DNA of 64,000 nucleotides from Pseudodesulfovibrio sediminis (lineage in GTDB: Bacteria; Desulfobacterota; Desulfovibrionia; Desulfovibrionales; Desulfovibrionaceae): the NCBI RefSeq assembly GCF_020886695.1, contig NZ_AP024485.1, positions 1,311,001-1,375,000 of the forward strand. The letters run 5' to 3'. The stretch's first letter is position 1. Every line of letters starts with the position of its first letter. Of this stretch, positions 1 through 9,160 are shown piece after piece. The notes beneath the pieces are model-generated. The model was not told the DNA's origin, did not search any database, and saw only the letters and a program-made list of their open reading frames with translations. The position numbers and the translations under genes are program-made.

Positions 1-357
1 CATGGTCTGGGGAGCAGGAGCGATAAGCCACTGATCCGCCACCATGTATTCAGCCAATGCGCCGGGTATTCCCTTGATACCCCCCGCACACCCGAAAACA
101 GGATCGCCCACGCGAAATCGGGTCACGCCAGCGCCCACGGCTTCCACTGTGCCGGAGACATCCATACCGAGCACGGCAGGCAGGTCGGGAGCAAAAGCCA
201 GCTCACCACCCAATTGAGTGATCTTATTGTCAATGGGATTAAAGCTTGATCCGGCGACCTTGATGCGCACCTCTCCCGGCCCTGGGACGGGAAGGACAAT
301 ATCATGCTCCACAAACTGATATCCGGCTCCATATTCCTCAAGCACCATAGCTCTCAT
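1..357 (-). CDS. zinc-type alcohol dehydrogenase / quinone oxidoreductase (5' part)
   Basis: This is the N-terminal 119 codons of a medium-chain dehydrogenase/reductase; the rest lies beyond the window start. The product begins MRAMVLEEYG and carries the GroES-like fold signature, with PGPGEVRIKV near residue 25, SFNPIDNKI near 40 and VLGMDVSGTVEAVG near 65. The conserved zinc-binding GHE of true alcohol dehydrogenases is replaced by GMD, as in zeta-crystallin-type quinone oxidoreductases, so an NADPH:quinone or enone reductase is the better guess. A GGAGG ribosome site lies 8 bases before the start. The substrate is unknown. Confidence 0.85.
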   Translation of the reverse strand, partial: MRAMVLEEYGAGYQFVEHDIVLPVPGPGEVRIKVAGSSFNPIDNKITQLGGELAFAPDLPAVLGMDVSGTVEAVGAGVTRFRVGDPVFGCAGGIKGIPGALAEYMVADQWLIAPAPQTM

Positions 358-474
358 CGTACATACCTCCGTGATACTTTATAGTACCCGCTGGTCAATA
401 CAGTGTATAGTCCTGAATATGCCGATGGTGTGAAAATGGGTGGACCAAATCAAGCGGGTGGTCCATCATGCCCC

Positions 475-2298
475 ATGGCCAAACAGCAGACACAACACAC
501 ATTGAAGCAACCGCCGGTTCTCCCCATGACCCGGCAGGAAATGAACACACTGGGCTGGGATGAACTGGATGTCCTCCTCGTTACCGGCGACGGGTATGTG
601 GATCACCCCTCGTTCGGTGCTGCGCTCCTTGGCCGCTGGCTGATACATCATGGCTTCCGCACAGGCGTGGCCGCCCAGCCCGCTTGGGACAAACCCGACG
701 ACGTCACACGCATGGGACGTCCCCGGCTGTTTGCCGGAGTCACGGCCGGCTCCCTCGATTCCATGCTTGCCCACTATACCGCATTTCGAAAAAAACGGTC
801 GGACGACGCCTACACTCCCGGCGGCAAGGCCGGTGCCAGACCCAACCGCGCTTCCATGGCATACACCAACGTTGTGCAGCGCGCCTTTCCCGGTCTGCCG
901 GTGATCCTCGGCGGCATCGAATCTTCCCTGAGACGCATCTCCCATTACGATTTCTGGTCTGACGCCGTGCGCCGTTCCATTCTGCTCGACTCCAAGGCCA
1001 CGGCCATTACCTATGGCATGGCCGAGAACTCCATCGTCACACTGACCCGAACACTGGAGCGCATCCTCAACGAAACCGGCGAAATCAATATCAAGGCACT
1101 CAGGCCGCAGTTGGTCCACATCCCGGGCCTGGTCGTTGCCGGAAGCCGAAAAGATCTGCCCGAGGACGCCTCCATTCTGAAACTGCCCTCCCATGAAGCT
1201 ATTGTCGCCGACCCCAAAAAGCTCATTGAAGCCACTGTTCTGCTGGAACGACAGGTCCATCAAAACAAGGATATGGTCATACAGGAAACCGCAGGCCGTC
1301 TGGTCATGATCACGCCGCCCGGTCCGCTACTCGATACCAAGGGACTGGACGAACTCGCAGGCTTGCCCTTTTCCCGATTGCCCCATCCCTCATACACTGA
1401 ACGCATTCCAGCGGCCAATATGATTCAGACCAGCGTGACGACGCACCGGGGATGTTCCGGCGGCTGTTCTTTCTGCACCCTTGCCCTGCATCAGGGGCGG
1501 ACCATACGCTCCCGCAGTAAAAAATCGATACTCGGTGAGATCAAGGCCATTACCCAAGTCAACGGATGGACAGGGTCCATCTCGGACGTGGGCGGCCCCA
1601 GTGCCAACATGTGGGGTGCCTACTGTGCGGACGACCAGTCCCGTTGCAAAAGGCCGAGCTGTCTGACGCCGCGCATCTGCAAGCACTACCGCGTAACCCA
1701 GCGGGATTTCGTAAACCTGCTCCGGGCGGTGCGCGAGGTGCCGTCGGTCAAACATGTGCGTGTGGCCTCGGGCTGGCGCATGGACCTCGGCCTGACAGAC
1801 ATGCAGGCGCTGGCCGGCCTGATTCGCGAGTTTGTGGGCGGTCAGGCCAAGGTCGCCCCCGAACATCAGGTGGACAAGGTGCTTGCCCTCATGCGTAAGC
1901 CGGGATTCGATACCTTTGAGAATTTTCTGCAATGCTTTGACCGTGAATCAAAGAAAGCGGGCAAAAAACAGTACGTTATCCCCTATCTCATGTCCGCTTT
2001 CCCGGGCTGTACCGAGGAAGACATGCACAGCCTGAGCTCGTGGCTGAAATCACAGGGCTGGAAACCGGAGCAGGTGCAATGCTTCATCCCTCTGCCCGGC
2101 ACAGCCGCCGCTGCCATGTTTCACGCAGAGACCGACATGCAGGGCAACCCCATTCATGTTGCCAAGACCGATGCCCAACGTCTGCGCCAACACGCCATTC
2201 TCATGCCCGACACAGGCCGGCCGCCCAAAGGAAAAAAACAAGGCAGGCCCAAGAAGCACTCCGCCCCTGACAACAGGCCACGCAGACGCCGTAAATAG
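475..2298 (+). CDS. YgiQ family radical SAM protein
   Basis: A protein of about 607 residues of the YgiQ (UPF0313) radical SAM family. It has the family N-terminus (MTRQEMNTLGWDELDVLLVT, followed by YVDHPSFG) and the cluster-binding triad CSGGCSFC (C-x3-C-x2-C), which ligates the 4Fe-4S cluster that cleaves S-adenosylmethionine. The basic, proline-rich C-terminal tail is typical. The reaction of the family is not established. The frame is open upstream to 403, but similarity to the family starts only after residue 36 of that longer version. I chose the ATG at 475; 436 and 403 are possible and no start has a convincing ribosome site. It stands alone. Confidence 0.85.
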   Translation: MAKQQTQHTLKQPPVLPMTRQEMNTLGWDELDVLLVTGDGYVDHPSFGAALLGRWLIHHGFRTGVAAQPAWDKPDDVTRMGRPRLFAGVTAGSLDSMLAHYTAFRKKRSDDAYTPGGKAGARPNRASMAYTNVVQRAFPGLPVILGGIESSLRRISHYDFWSDAVRRSILLDSKATAITYGMAENSIVTLTRTLERILNETGEINIKALRPQLVHIPGLVVAGSRKDLPEDASILKLPSHEAIVADPKKLIEATVLLERQVHQNKDMVIQETAGRLVMITPPGPLLDTKGLDELAGLPFSRLPHPSYTERIPAANMIQTSVTTHRGCSGGCSFCTLALHQGRTIRSRSKKSILGEIKAITQVNGWTGSISDVGGPSANMWGAYCADDQSRCKRPSCLTPRICKHYRVTQRDFVNLLRAVREVPSVKHVRVASGWRMDLGLTDMQALAGLIREFVGGQAKVAPEHQVDKVLALMRKPGFDTFENFLQCFDRESKKAGKKQYVIPYLMSAFPGCTEEDMHSLSSWLKSQGWKPEQVQCFIPLPGTAAAAMFHAETDMQGNPIHVAKTDAQRLRQHAILMPDTGRPPKGKKQGRPKKHSAPDNRPRRRRK

Positions 2299-2428
2299 CG
2301 ACACGCATCGACAACAATATTGCAGATATGTATATCCATTTTCGTAAAATAACATTTTTGTAATTTTTTGCGTTCCTTTTCGTATCAGACAATCCCGGCA
2401 AAGGCTGTATCTATCCCGTTTTTCACAA

Positions 2429-4039
2429 ATGGCATCCTGTTTGCTTATGTCGGGTATGTCTTCTAATGTACATGGACTCAAACTCTCGGCCCTACTAGCC
2501 ATATGCCAGGCCATCGACAAGGCTATCAACCTTGAATCAGCTTTGGACCGCGTACTCAAAATTCTGTCCGAGCAACTCTCGATGCAGCGGGCCACGGTCA
2601 CGCTCTACGATCCGGAAACCGGACAACTTTCCATCAACGCCTCCTACGGCCTGACCGCCGAGGAAAAGCAGCGCGGCGTGTATCGACTTGACGAAGGCGT
2701 CACTGGGCGCATTTTTCAAACCGGCGAACCGTACTATGTACCCGACATCAACAAGGAACCGTTGTTTCTTGACAAAACAGGCTCCCGTGGAGTCGCTCGT
2801 GGGCACATCTCCTTTGTGGGGGTCCCCATCGTCCTGCACGGCGACCCCATCGGCGTACTTAATGTGGACCGCCTCTTCGAAGACGAGATCGAATTTGAAG
2901 AGGACATCGATTTCCTGAAAGTCGTGGCCACGCTCATCGGGCAGTTCATCAGCCTCAATGAGAAAATCATGGCCCGCGAGGCCGCACTGAAGCGGGAAAA
3001 CACCTCGCTCAAATACCAGATTTCAAAAAAATCCAAGGGACCGTACATCGTGGGCCAGAGCTCGGCCATGGTGGAGGTCCAGCGCCAGATGGAGAAGGTG
3101 TCTCCCACGCGGGCAACAGTCCTCCTGCTGGGCGAATCAGGAGTGGGTAAAACGCTCATCGCCCGCATCATCCACGAATTGTCCGAGCGTCAGGGCTGCC
3201 CCTTCATCAAGGTCAACTGCGCATCCATCCCCGGCAACCTGCTGGAATCAGAGCTGTTCGGCCATGAGAAAGGCGCGTTTACCGGTGCCACCAACACCCG
3301 CCCGGGCCGCTTTGAAGAAGCGGACACCGGCACCATTCTTCTGGATGAAATCGGCGAGCTGCCCATGGCGCTCCAGGCCAAGCTGTTGCGCGTGTTGCAG
3401 GACAAGGAGCTGGAACGGCTCGGAAGCAACCGCACCCGCACCATCGATGTCCGCATTCTTGCCGCGACCAACCGGGACCTTGGCGATCTGGTGGAACACG
3501 GCAAGTTCCGCCTCGATCTCTACTATCGTCTCAACGTCTTTCCGGTTCGGGTTCCACCCCTCCGGGAACGCAAAGAGGACATCACCGGCCTGCTCAATCA
3601 CTTCCTGCAGAAGATGGCTGACGACTATGGCCGCCACATCCACCTGACATCCACGGCCCTGGACGCCCTGATCCGATACGACTGGCCGGGCAATGTCCGC
3701 GAGATGCAGAACCTCATCGAGCGTCTGGTGATCATGTCCGACATGGACCGCATCAGTCTCGAATTCCTGAAATCCTACCTCTCCCCCGGACAGTCGCCTG
3801 TTGTTCAGGAGGCCATTCACATGTCAGAGGATACCCCTCGCCACACGTCGCTCAAGGAATTCGAACGCAACGAGGTCATGTCCGCCCTGGAGCGTAGCGG
3901 CTGGGTGCAGTACAAGGCTGCGGAGGCCCTCGGCCTCTCTGCCCGCCAGATGGGCTACCGGGTCAAGAAATACGGCCTTGAGTCAATGATAGCGGAAGGC
4001 CGTGCCAGACTCAGACGGATGAAAGAGGCACAAATGTAA
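2429..4039 (+). CDS. nifA: NifA-like sigma-54-dependent transcriptional activator
   Basis: An enhancer-binding activator of about 536 residues. It has an N-terminal GAF domain (about 30-185), a sigma-54 AAA+ domain with Walker A GESGVGKT near residue 235 and the sigma-54 contact loop GAFTGA near 282, and a C-terminal Fis-type helix-turn-helix (about 485-525). This is the NifA architecture, and the nif operon ends 2 kb away. It has no Cys cluster between the AAA+ and HTH domains, so it resembles the enteric/Azotobacter oxygen-insensitive type. No nifL is seen in the window. It probably acts on the two sigma-54 promoters near 17.4-17.65 kb; that link is inference. Starts at 2447 or 2456 are also possible. 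Confidence 0.85.
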   Translation: MASCLLMSGMSSNVHGLKLSALLAICQAIDKAINLESALDRVLKILSEQLSMQRATVTLYDPETGQLSINASYGLTAEEKQRGVYRLDEGVTGRIFQTGEPYYVPDINKEPLFLDKTGSRGVARGHISFVGVPIVLHGDPIGVLNVDRLFEDEIEFEEDIDFLKVVATLIGQFISLNEKIMAREAALKRENTSLKYQISKKSKGPYIVGQSSAMVEVQRQMEKVSPTRATVLLLGESGVGKTLIARIIHELSERQGCPFIKVNCASIPGNLLESELFGHEKGAFTGATNTRPGRFEEADTGTILLDEIGELPMALQAKLLRVLQDKELERLGSNRTRTIDVRILAATNRDLGDLVEHGKFRLDLYYRLNVFPVRVPPLRERKEDITGLLNHFLQKMADDYGRHIHLTSTALDALIRYDWPGNVREMQNLIERLVIMSDMDRISLEFLKSYLSPGQSPVVQEAIHMSEDTPRHTSLKEFERNEVMSALERSGWVQYKAAEALGLSARQMGYRVKKYGLESMIAEGRARLRRMKEAQM

Positions 4040-4063
4040 ATTTCGGCATACCTCCACCCCCTT

Positions 4064-4105
4064 ATGGAACACCCCGTCACAACTCCTTGTGGCGGGGTGT
4101 TCCAT
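4064..4105 (+). terminator. stem-loop after nifA
   Basis: A near-perfect inverted repeat (ATGGAACACCCCG paired with CGGGGTGTTCCAT, with CACAA/TTGTG continuing inside) starts 25 bases after the nifA stop. There is no long T run after it, so termination may be partial. Confidence 0.7.
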
Positions 4106-4173
4106 GTTCAGAACGGCCAAAACAATTGGCGTTGAAAGAGCCATCTGTCTGTAATGCCGAATATCCCAAAACA

Positions 4174-4207
4174 AAAGCCCCGATCTCCATTGGGTGACCG
4201 GGGCTTT
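4174..4207 (-). terminator. rho-independent terminator of the lipoprotein group
   Basis: AAAGCCCCG and CGGGGCTTT form a 9-bp stem. On the minus strand it is followed by TTTTGTTTT, directly after the stop of the lipoprotein gene ending at 4228. On the plus strand CTTTCT follows, so it may also serve nifA. Confidence 0.8.
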
Positions 4208-4227
4208 CTTTCTGATTGTCGATGCAG

Positions 4228-4647
4228 TTATTCTTCCATATGTGCCGCGAGGAACATCGACTTGGACAACGCATCAAAGAACTGCTGATAAATAACAGGA
4301 TCCTCAATGGGTTCAATATTATAGGTCGCACTCGCCCGAACAGTGGTCTGCTCGGTCCCTCTCGGCCTTGTGACCACGGTCATCCGAACCCTGTATCCAT
4401 TCAGCTTGGTGGCAGAGACCGACCCCAGTTCAAAAGAGGCCTTGTCCACGACAAAACCGAGATCCTGCAAAGTGGCAATAACGGTCTGCAGGGTTTGCTT
4501 TTTATCATCGGTATCGAAGTACCGGGTCTGCATGGCCCGTTTCTTCAACTGGGATTCTCCGCCGCTATCCAGAATGTTCTTTTGCGCGGTATTACATCCA
4601 CCCAACATTGTGAGTAAAACGAGGAATATCAGGCTATATTTCTTCAT
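4228..4647 (-). CDS. small lipoprotein, paralogue of its upstream neighbour
   Basis: A predicted lipoprotein of 139 residues with signal peptide MKKYSLIFLVLLTMLGGC; the lipid-modified Cys would be residue 18. The mature part shares a pattern with the gene just upstream: MQTR.F, then LQDLGF..D..S.ELG, and a C-terminal Y..FF..LSKS.FL. The two therefore look like a tandem duplication. Its ATG overlaps the neighbour's TGA (ATGA), so the pair is translationally coupled. I do not recognise a named function. An envelope location is inferred from the lipobox. Confidence 0.8.
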   Translation of the reverse strand: MKKYSLIFLVLLTMLGGCNTAQKNILDSGGESQLKKRAMQTRYFDTDDKKQTLQTVIATLQDLGFVVDKASFELGSVSATKLNGYRVRMTVVTRPRGTEQTTVRASATYNIEPIEDPVIYQQFFDALSKSMFLAAHMEE

Positions 4648-5375
4648 ATCTGGTTTGCCTCAAGAAAAAGAGATTTAGAGAGTTTTTCAAAAAACTCCTG
4701 ATACACTTCCAGATCATTGATCTGTTCCTGCTTGTTGATTTGCCCCAATTTGTTGAAAATCACCCGCTGGAAGGTCACGCGAACAGCAGTCGAACCGGGT
4801 GTGTCCTTCACGGAAAGCAGTGTATCAAGGCCGTTTGCGAGAATGTCAGCCGTATCTTCAGCCATGGAACGTGCGATGCGCTCACATGCGTCCTTGGGAA
4901 ATGTCTCCTGAAGCCCTTCGTAGAGCACCGTGAAGACCTTTGCCCGGACTTCCTCGATCCGTTCAGGGGAAAGATCCGTGTCTTCCGCTTCTCCGCCCTG
5001 ATGCAACCCGCGCACCACCAGAGAAGCTTTGACCAGTTGGGTCGCGTCCGCCATGTTCACGGCATTGGGGTTGTTCCCCAGACCGCCAAGCAGAGCGAGC
5101 AGGAAGACCTGACCGCCATCGGTCGCGTCACGATTTTTAGAAGCAACGACAACACCAAGTTCGGTGGAAGTCTCATCAAGGTTGAAGCCCAGATCCTGCA
5201 GCACCGCGTTGGAAGCGAGCAGCACGGCCTCTTCATTGCCGGTCTCAAACTGCCTGGTCTGCATCTGCCTGTTTGCCATTGATTCCGGTGGCAGAAGCAA
5301 TGCTTCCTTGGGAATCTTGGGAGCACAACCGAACATCAGTGCGGTCAGTGCCAGCACGAGAAATAAACGTTTCAC
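4644..5375 (-). CDS. lipoprotein of unknown function
   Basis: A 243-residue predicted lipoprotein with N-terminus MKRLFLVLALTALMFGCAPK and the lipidated Cys at about residue 17. It shares N- and C-terminal blocks with the 139-residue downstream gene but carries an extra central region of about 100 residues. The start lies 9 bases after the stop of the third lipoprotein gene at 5385-5828, suggesting one transcript of three envelope proteins ending at the terminator near 4190. No catalytic motif was seen. Confidence 0.8.
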   Translation of the reverse strand: MKRLFLVLALTALMFGCAPKIPKEALLLPPESMANRQMQTRQFETGNEEAVLLASNAVLQDLGFNLDETSTELGVVVASKNRDATDGGQVFLLALLGGLGNNPNAVNMADATQLVKASLVVRGLHQGGEAEDTDLSPERIEEVRAKVFTVLYEGLQETFPKDACERIARSMAEDTADILANGLDTLLSVKDTPGSTAVRVTFQRVIFNKLGQINKQEQINDLEVYQEFFEKLSKSLFLEANQI

Positions 5376-5384
5376 CTATCCCCC

Positions 5385-5828
5385 CTAGAAACTGGACTGT
5401 CTGTAGACGAAGTCGCGAACCAGATTATTTTCGTCAAACTTGATGATGATGGTCAGAGTCCGCTGGGTTGTGCTCGAAGCGCCGGCAGAGCTGCTTGTAC
5501 TACCGCCACCAGCAGCACCGCCAATGCCGCCAAAGACCAAACCGAGCACGCCCACGCCACCGGATGATTTGGAATACACCCGCTCGGTTGCGACTTTGTC
5601 ATAGACCCAGGCTTCACGACGCTTGGAATCAGTGGTCACCATATTCGGTGATCCAAGCACACCCACAACATCGGCACTGGACATGCCGACGTGAATCTCT
5701 TTCTGCACAGTTCCCACAGTCAGCTTGTCACCACTGTCGTCCCGAACAGCTTCCCTGTGTTTGCTCGCCGATGCACAACCACCTACCATCAGCATCAACA
5801 CCATCAGAAGCATTGCTCCATATCGCAT
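5385..5828 (-). CDS. SmpA/BamE-like lipoprotein
   Basis: A 147-residue predicted lipoprotein (signal peptide to the Cys at about residue 18 in LMLMVGGCAS). The segment IHVGMSSADVVGVLGSPNMV followed by EAWVYDK matches the SmpA/OmlA (BamE-like) pattern of a short alpha/beta domain found in outer-membrane lipoproteins. A Gly/Ser-rich low-complexity stretch near residues 95-118 is followed by a C-terminal strand. First gene of the three-gene minus-strand lipoprotein group; GAGAGG lies upstream of the ATG. The molecular role is unknown. Confidence 0.75.
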   Translation of the reverse strand: MRYGAMLLMVLMLMVGGCASASKHREAVRDDSGDKLTVGTVQKEIHVGMSSADVVGVLGSPNMVTTDSKRREAWVYDKVATERVYSKSSGGVGVLGLVFGGIGGAAGGGSTSSSAGASSTTQRTLTIIIKFDENNLVRDFVYRQSSF

Positions 5829-5968
5829 GTTAACAACCTCTCAAGAATTTTGAATTCCACACAAAAAACAAACATATGCTCATGCTTGCACCTGCATCCC
5901 ACTATGCCTTTCCGGGCATTTTGTCCATGAATTAATCTTCATCAACGACGTATAAAACATAGCAAAAA

Positions 5969-5998
5969 AGGCTCCACCTGCACATGCTGGTGGAGCCT
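5969..5998 (-). terminator. rho-independent terminator at the end of the nif operon
   Basis: AGGCTCCACC and GGTGGAGCCT pair; on the minus strand the stem is followed by TTTTTTGCT. It sits 24 bases after the last small nif-operon gene (stop at 6022) and probably ends the nif transcript. Confidence 0.85.
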
Positions 5999-6021
5999 CG
6001 TGTTTGACAGTAGACGGGGAT

Positions 6022-6267
6022 TTACTCGGTCGGGCCCAGAGTCCGCACCGAAGCGATCTTTTCCCAGTCATAGTAGGTGTTGACGTTCAAGCCGCCCACA
6101 AGGCTGGTGACGCGGACGAATTCCTCGCCCAGGAAGAGGGTCGCAGACTCGTAGACTTCACCTTCGTTGACCTGTATTTTGACATCCTTGCGCAGCTTGC
6201 GGGACATGGTCCCCTGCACGGGTTTGGAGGCGTACTCGAATACTTTTTCCAATGTCGCTTTGTTCAT
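6022..6267 (-). CDS. conserved small protein downstream of nifB
   Basis: An 81-residue soluble protein without Cys. The second half (VKIQVNEGEVYESATLFLGE and following) looks like a small beta-barrel; this is an impression, not a domain match. It has an AGGAG ribosome site and lies 92 bases after nifB, just before the operon terminator, so it is probably the last nif-operon gene. I do not recognise the family. A role in nitrogenase maturation is inferred only from position. Confidence 0.65.
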   Translation of the reverse strand: MNKATLEKVFEYASKPVQGTMSRKLRKDVKIQVNEGEVYESATLFLGEEFVRVTSLVGGLNVNTYYDWEKIASVRTLGPTE

Positions 6268-6359
6268 TCTGTTCTCCTGTTCAAAGTGTTCCAGACTGGG
6301 GAGTTATACCAACTCGGGCACATGAAACGGATTGCAGCAGCAATGCCTCTTTGAGCGGC

Positions 6360-7628
6360 TTAGCCACAGCCCATTCCGCCACCGGTACAGGCGCTGCCGA
6401 TACCGGTCCGGCGAACTTTCAGGGCATTGATATCGCCACCTTCAAAGACGAATCGCAGCGCATCCTCAATGAACCCGTCGACCACATGGGATTTGATACC
6501 GTGTTCTTCAAGCAGCATGCTCGGGGTCTCGCCTACAGCGGCGCAAAGCACGGCCCGGCAATCCTTCAGGACGGCGGCCAGTTCAGACCACCGCTTGGGG
6601 CCACAGCCCGCAGTCGGCGCCTTACGCTCTTCGATCAGACGGTACCCGCCGGTCTCGGACTCACCCCAGATCTGGAATGATTTGGCTTCGCCGAGGTGCT
6701 GATTGACAAGCAGGCCCTCGCGGGTGGCAACAGCCACATACGGCTGGGCCATTTCCGCTTCCAGAGGCTTCAACTTGGAGCACGCTCTGAGGGTGCCGCA
6801 CAGGGCGACGGACTGATCATCTCCCAACAGACCGACAGCGTCGGCGCGACAGCGCTTGCAGTGGGTCATCTGTTCGATAAAGCCCTCGGCTTCCTTGCGC
6901 AGCGGCAGCACGGTCTCGCGCCCGGGCTCGGGAATTCCGGCAAACGGCGTGTCCGCAGTCGGCTTGAGCGGAATCATGTTCTGGATGTCCGCACCCAACG
7001 CGGAGCAGACCTTGGCCACCTCGACGATATGTTCATCATTGATGCCAGGGATAACGATGGAGTTTATTTTTACCGTGATGCCGCGCTCCTTGAGCCCCTT
7101 GATGGCCTTGAGCTGACGATCCAGCAGGATTTCTGCGCCCTTTTCACCGCGATACACCACGTTGCCGTCCTTGACCCAGGAGTAGATCTTGGCACCGATG
7201 GCCGGATCCACGGCGGAAATGGTGATGGTCACGTGCGACACGCCCAGCTCTGCGATATCGTCCAGATAGGGCAGGATGCCCATGCCGTTACTCGACAGAC
7301 AGAACAACAGGTGCGGATGACGCTCGTTCAAGAGACGCATGGTCTCAAGCGTTTCAGCCGGATTGGCGAACGGGTCACCGGGACCGGCAATACCGGCCAC
7401 GGTGATACGCGGCTCCTTTTCCAGGACCTTGTCCATATACTCGGCAGCCTGGAAAGGTTTGAGGACACCACTGGTCACGCCGGGGCGGGACTCGTTCACA
7501 CAGTCGTATTTACGATTACAGTAGTTGCACTGAATGTTGCACTTGGGTGCCACGGGCAGATGCACGCGGCCGCAAGAGCCTGCAGTTTCCTTATTGAAAC
7601 AGGGGTGCTTGGTGGTATCCTTAATCAT
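6360..7628 (-). CDS. nifB: FeMo-cofactor biosynthesis radical SAM protein NifB
   Basis: NifB (422 residues) builds the 8Fe-9S-C NifB-co core by radical SAM chemistry. The triad C30-x3-C34-x2-C37 sits in APKCNIQCNYCNRKYDC; the SAM-binding AGPGDPFA follows near residue 82. A downstream CKRC pair (about 285-289) probably helps hold the K-cluster precursors. The last 120 residues are a NifX-like domain that carries the cofactor. The gene is near the 3' end of the nif operon, 155 bases after nifN, with AAGGAG upstream. All catalytic Cys are present, unlike the paralogue at 11238-12398. Confidence 0.95.
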   Translation of the reverse strand: MIKDTTKHPCFNKETAGSCGRVHLPVAPKCNIQCNYCNRKYDCVNESRPGVTSGVLKPFQAAEYMDKVLEKEPRITVAGIAGPGDPFANPAETLETMRLLNERHPHLLFCLSSNGMGILPYLDDIAELGVSHVTITISAVDPAIGAKIYSWVKDGNVVYRGEKGAEILLDRQLKAIKGLKERGITVKINSIVIPGINDEHIVEVAKVCSALGADIQNMIPLKPTADTPFAGIPEPGRETVLPLRKEAEGFIEQMTHCKRCRADAVGLLGDDQSVALCGTLRACSKLKPLEAEMAQPYVAVATREGLLVNQHLGEAKSFQIWGESETGGYRLIEERKAPTAGCGPKRWSELAAVLKDCRAVLCAAVGETPSMLLEEHGIKSHVVDGFIEDALRFVFEGGDINALKVRRTGIGSACTGGGMGCG

Positions 7629-7783
7629 GATAAACTCCTTGTTTGCCTCTGGCGGATGAAGAAAGGGGTTTTCCGCTTCTTCCAGCCCCGCTCCCTTTTC
7701 GAACCTTCTATCGTTACACGAAAAGCGAGGTGGCTCTTCTTATGATTTCAACATCTGACTGGTTACAGTTTTGTTGTGTGTTT

Positions 7784-9160
7784 CTAAATATATCCGTAGC
7801 CGATAGAACTATCAGCCTGCTTCTTTTCAATAACGGCGTTGACGATCGTGTCGAACAGATTGAGGGCACCCTTGTAACCGAGATGCAGCACCCGCTGACC
7901 ACCGAAGCGATCATGGATGGGGAATCCCACACGGATGAGCGGAATGTTCCAGGCCTTGGCGTACCGATATCCCTTGGAGTGACCAATGAGCAGATCGGGA
8001 CGCAGGGATTCGGCTTCCTCGGAAATGTCGTAAAAATCGACGCCTTCACGCACTTCCGGGGCCATGCGTGCCACGCCGTCGGTGACGGCAGCGATGGCAT
8101 CTTCCATGCCCCGCTTGCGAGCACCGGAACCGGCCAGGACGACGTCCACACCGATCTCGGACAGGAAAGCACACAATCCGGTGACAAGGTCTTCCTCGCC
8201 GTAAACAACCGCACGCTTACCGAACACGTACTTGTGACCGTCCACATAGGCGTCGATCAGTCTGCCGCGTTCAAGCTCATACCGTTTCGGCATGGGGTTG
8301 CCGGAGATATCTTCCATGGTTTCAAAGAACCGATCGGATTCACGCAGGCCGATGGGCAGACCGATGCGGTGATTCTTCACGCCAAACGTCTTTTCAAGGG
8401 AAGTTCCCCCTGTCTGCGGAGGCAGGCAGCGACCGAACTCAATGGTGCCGCGAGCGCCGGACATTTCCTTGATCTCGGAAACGGGCGTCCCTCCGGAGGG
8501 AATCTTCACATAATCTTCCAGGGCCGGACCATCCAGTGTCTCGGAGATATCCGGCAGAATGGTGCCCTCGATGTCGAAATCACGGCAGATGTCATGGAGA
8601 TGCCGGACATCTTCGCACGAGACCATGTTGGGCAGGATGTTCACCCGACCGGTATCTTCGGCCTTGGACACGCACAGCTGCTCCATGACGGAACGAACCG
8701 CGCCATGCCAGCCGTCGATGTGCGTCCCGCTGTAGCTGGGCGTGGAAACCTCCACCAGATCAGGCAGGTCGAGGTCGCCGAATTCGCTCTTGAACTCCTT
8801 GAGGTTCATGGGCACGTCGTCACCGATGGTCTCCGTGAGACAGGTGGTGGCGACACCGATGACGGCAGGCTCGTACTTCTTCATGACATTGAGCATGCCC
8901 TTCTTGAGGTTCGGGCCACCGCCGTAAATGGCGTTCTTTTCGCCGAGCGCAGAGGACGCGATGTCCACAGGCTCGCGGAAATGGGAAATGATATAGCGGC
9001 GCATATAGGTCGCGCAGCCCTGGGAACCGTGCAGGAACGGGATGGCCCCTTCGATACCCCGGAAGGCCAGGGATGCGCCAAGCGGCGTACACAGCTTGCA
9101 GGCATTGGTGGTAGAGACGAAATTGGGCTTCACCGTCTTCTTGGTCTTGACCTTACTCAT
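7784..9160 (-). CDS. nifN: FeMo-cofactor scaffold subunit NifN
   Basis: NifN (about 458 residues) is the NifK-like half of the NifEN scaffold on which NifB-co is turned into FeMo-co. The N-terminus NACKLCTPLGASLAFRGIEG, then FLHGSQGCATY and TTCLTETIGDD, are the NifK/NifN cluster-ligand blocks. The frame is open upstream to 9256, but the ATG at 9160 fits the family and overlaps the last codons of nifE (ATGAGTAA), implying translational coupling. Partners: NifE, NifB, NifH. Confidence 0.93.
   Translation of the reverse strand: MSKVKTKKTVKPNFVSTTNACKLCTPLGASLAFRGIEGAIPFLHGSQGCATYMRRYIISHFREPVDIASSALGEKNAIYGGGPNLKKGMLNVMKKYEPAVIGVATTCLTETIGDDVPMNLKEFKSEFGDLDLPDLVEVSTPSYSGTHIDGWHGAVRSVMEQLCVSKAEDTGRVNILPNMVSCEDVRHLHDICRDFDIEGTILPDISETLDGPALEDYVKIPSGGTPVSEIKEMSGARGTIEFGRCLPPQTGGTSLEKTFGVKNHRIGLPIGLRESDRFFETMEDISGNPMPKRYELERGRLIDAYVDGHKYVFGKRAVVYGEEDLVTGLCAFLSEIGVDVVLAGSGARKRGMEDAIAAVTDGVARMAPEVREGVDFYDISEEAESLRPDLLIGHSKGYRYAKAWNIPLIRVGFPIHDRFGGQRVLHLGYKGALNLFDTIVNAVIEKKQADSSIGYGYI

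Noticed and set aside
5469-5580. Gly/Ser-coding low-complexity stretch considered as a DNA repeat
   Set aside because: It is a Gly/Ser-rich segment inside a lipoprotein gene and not a tandem nucleotide repeat.
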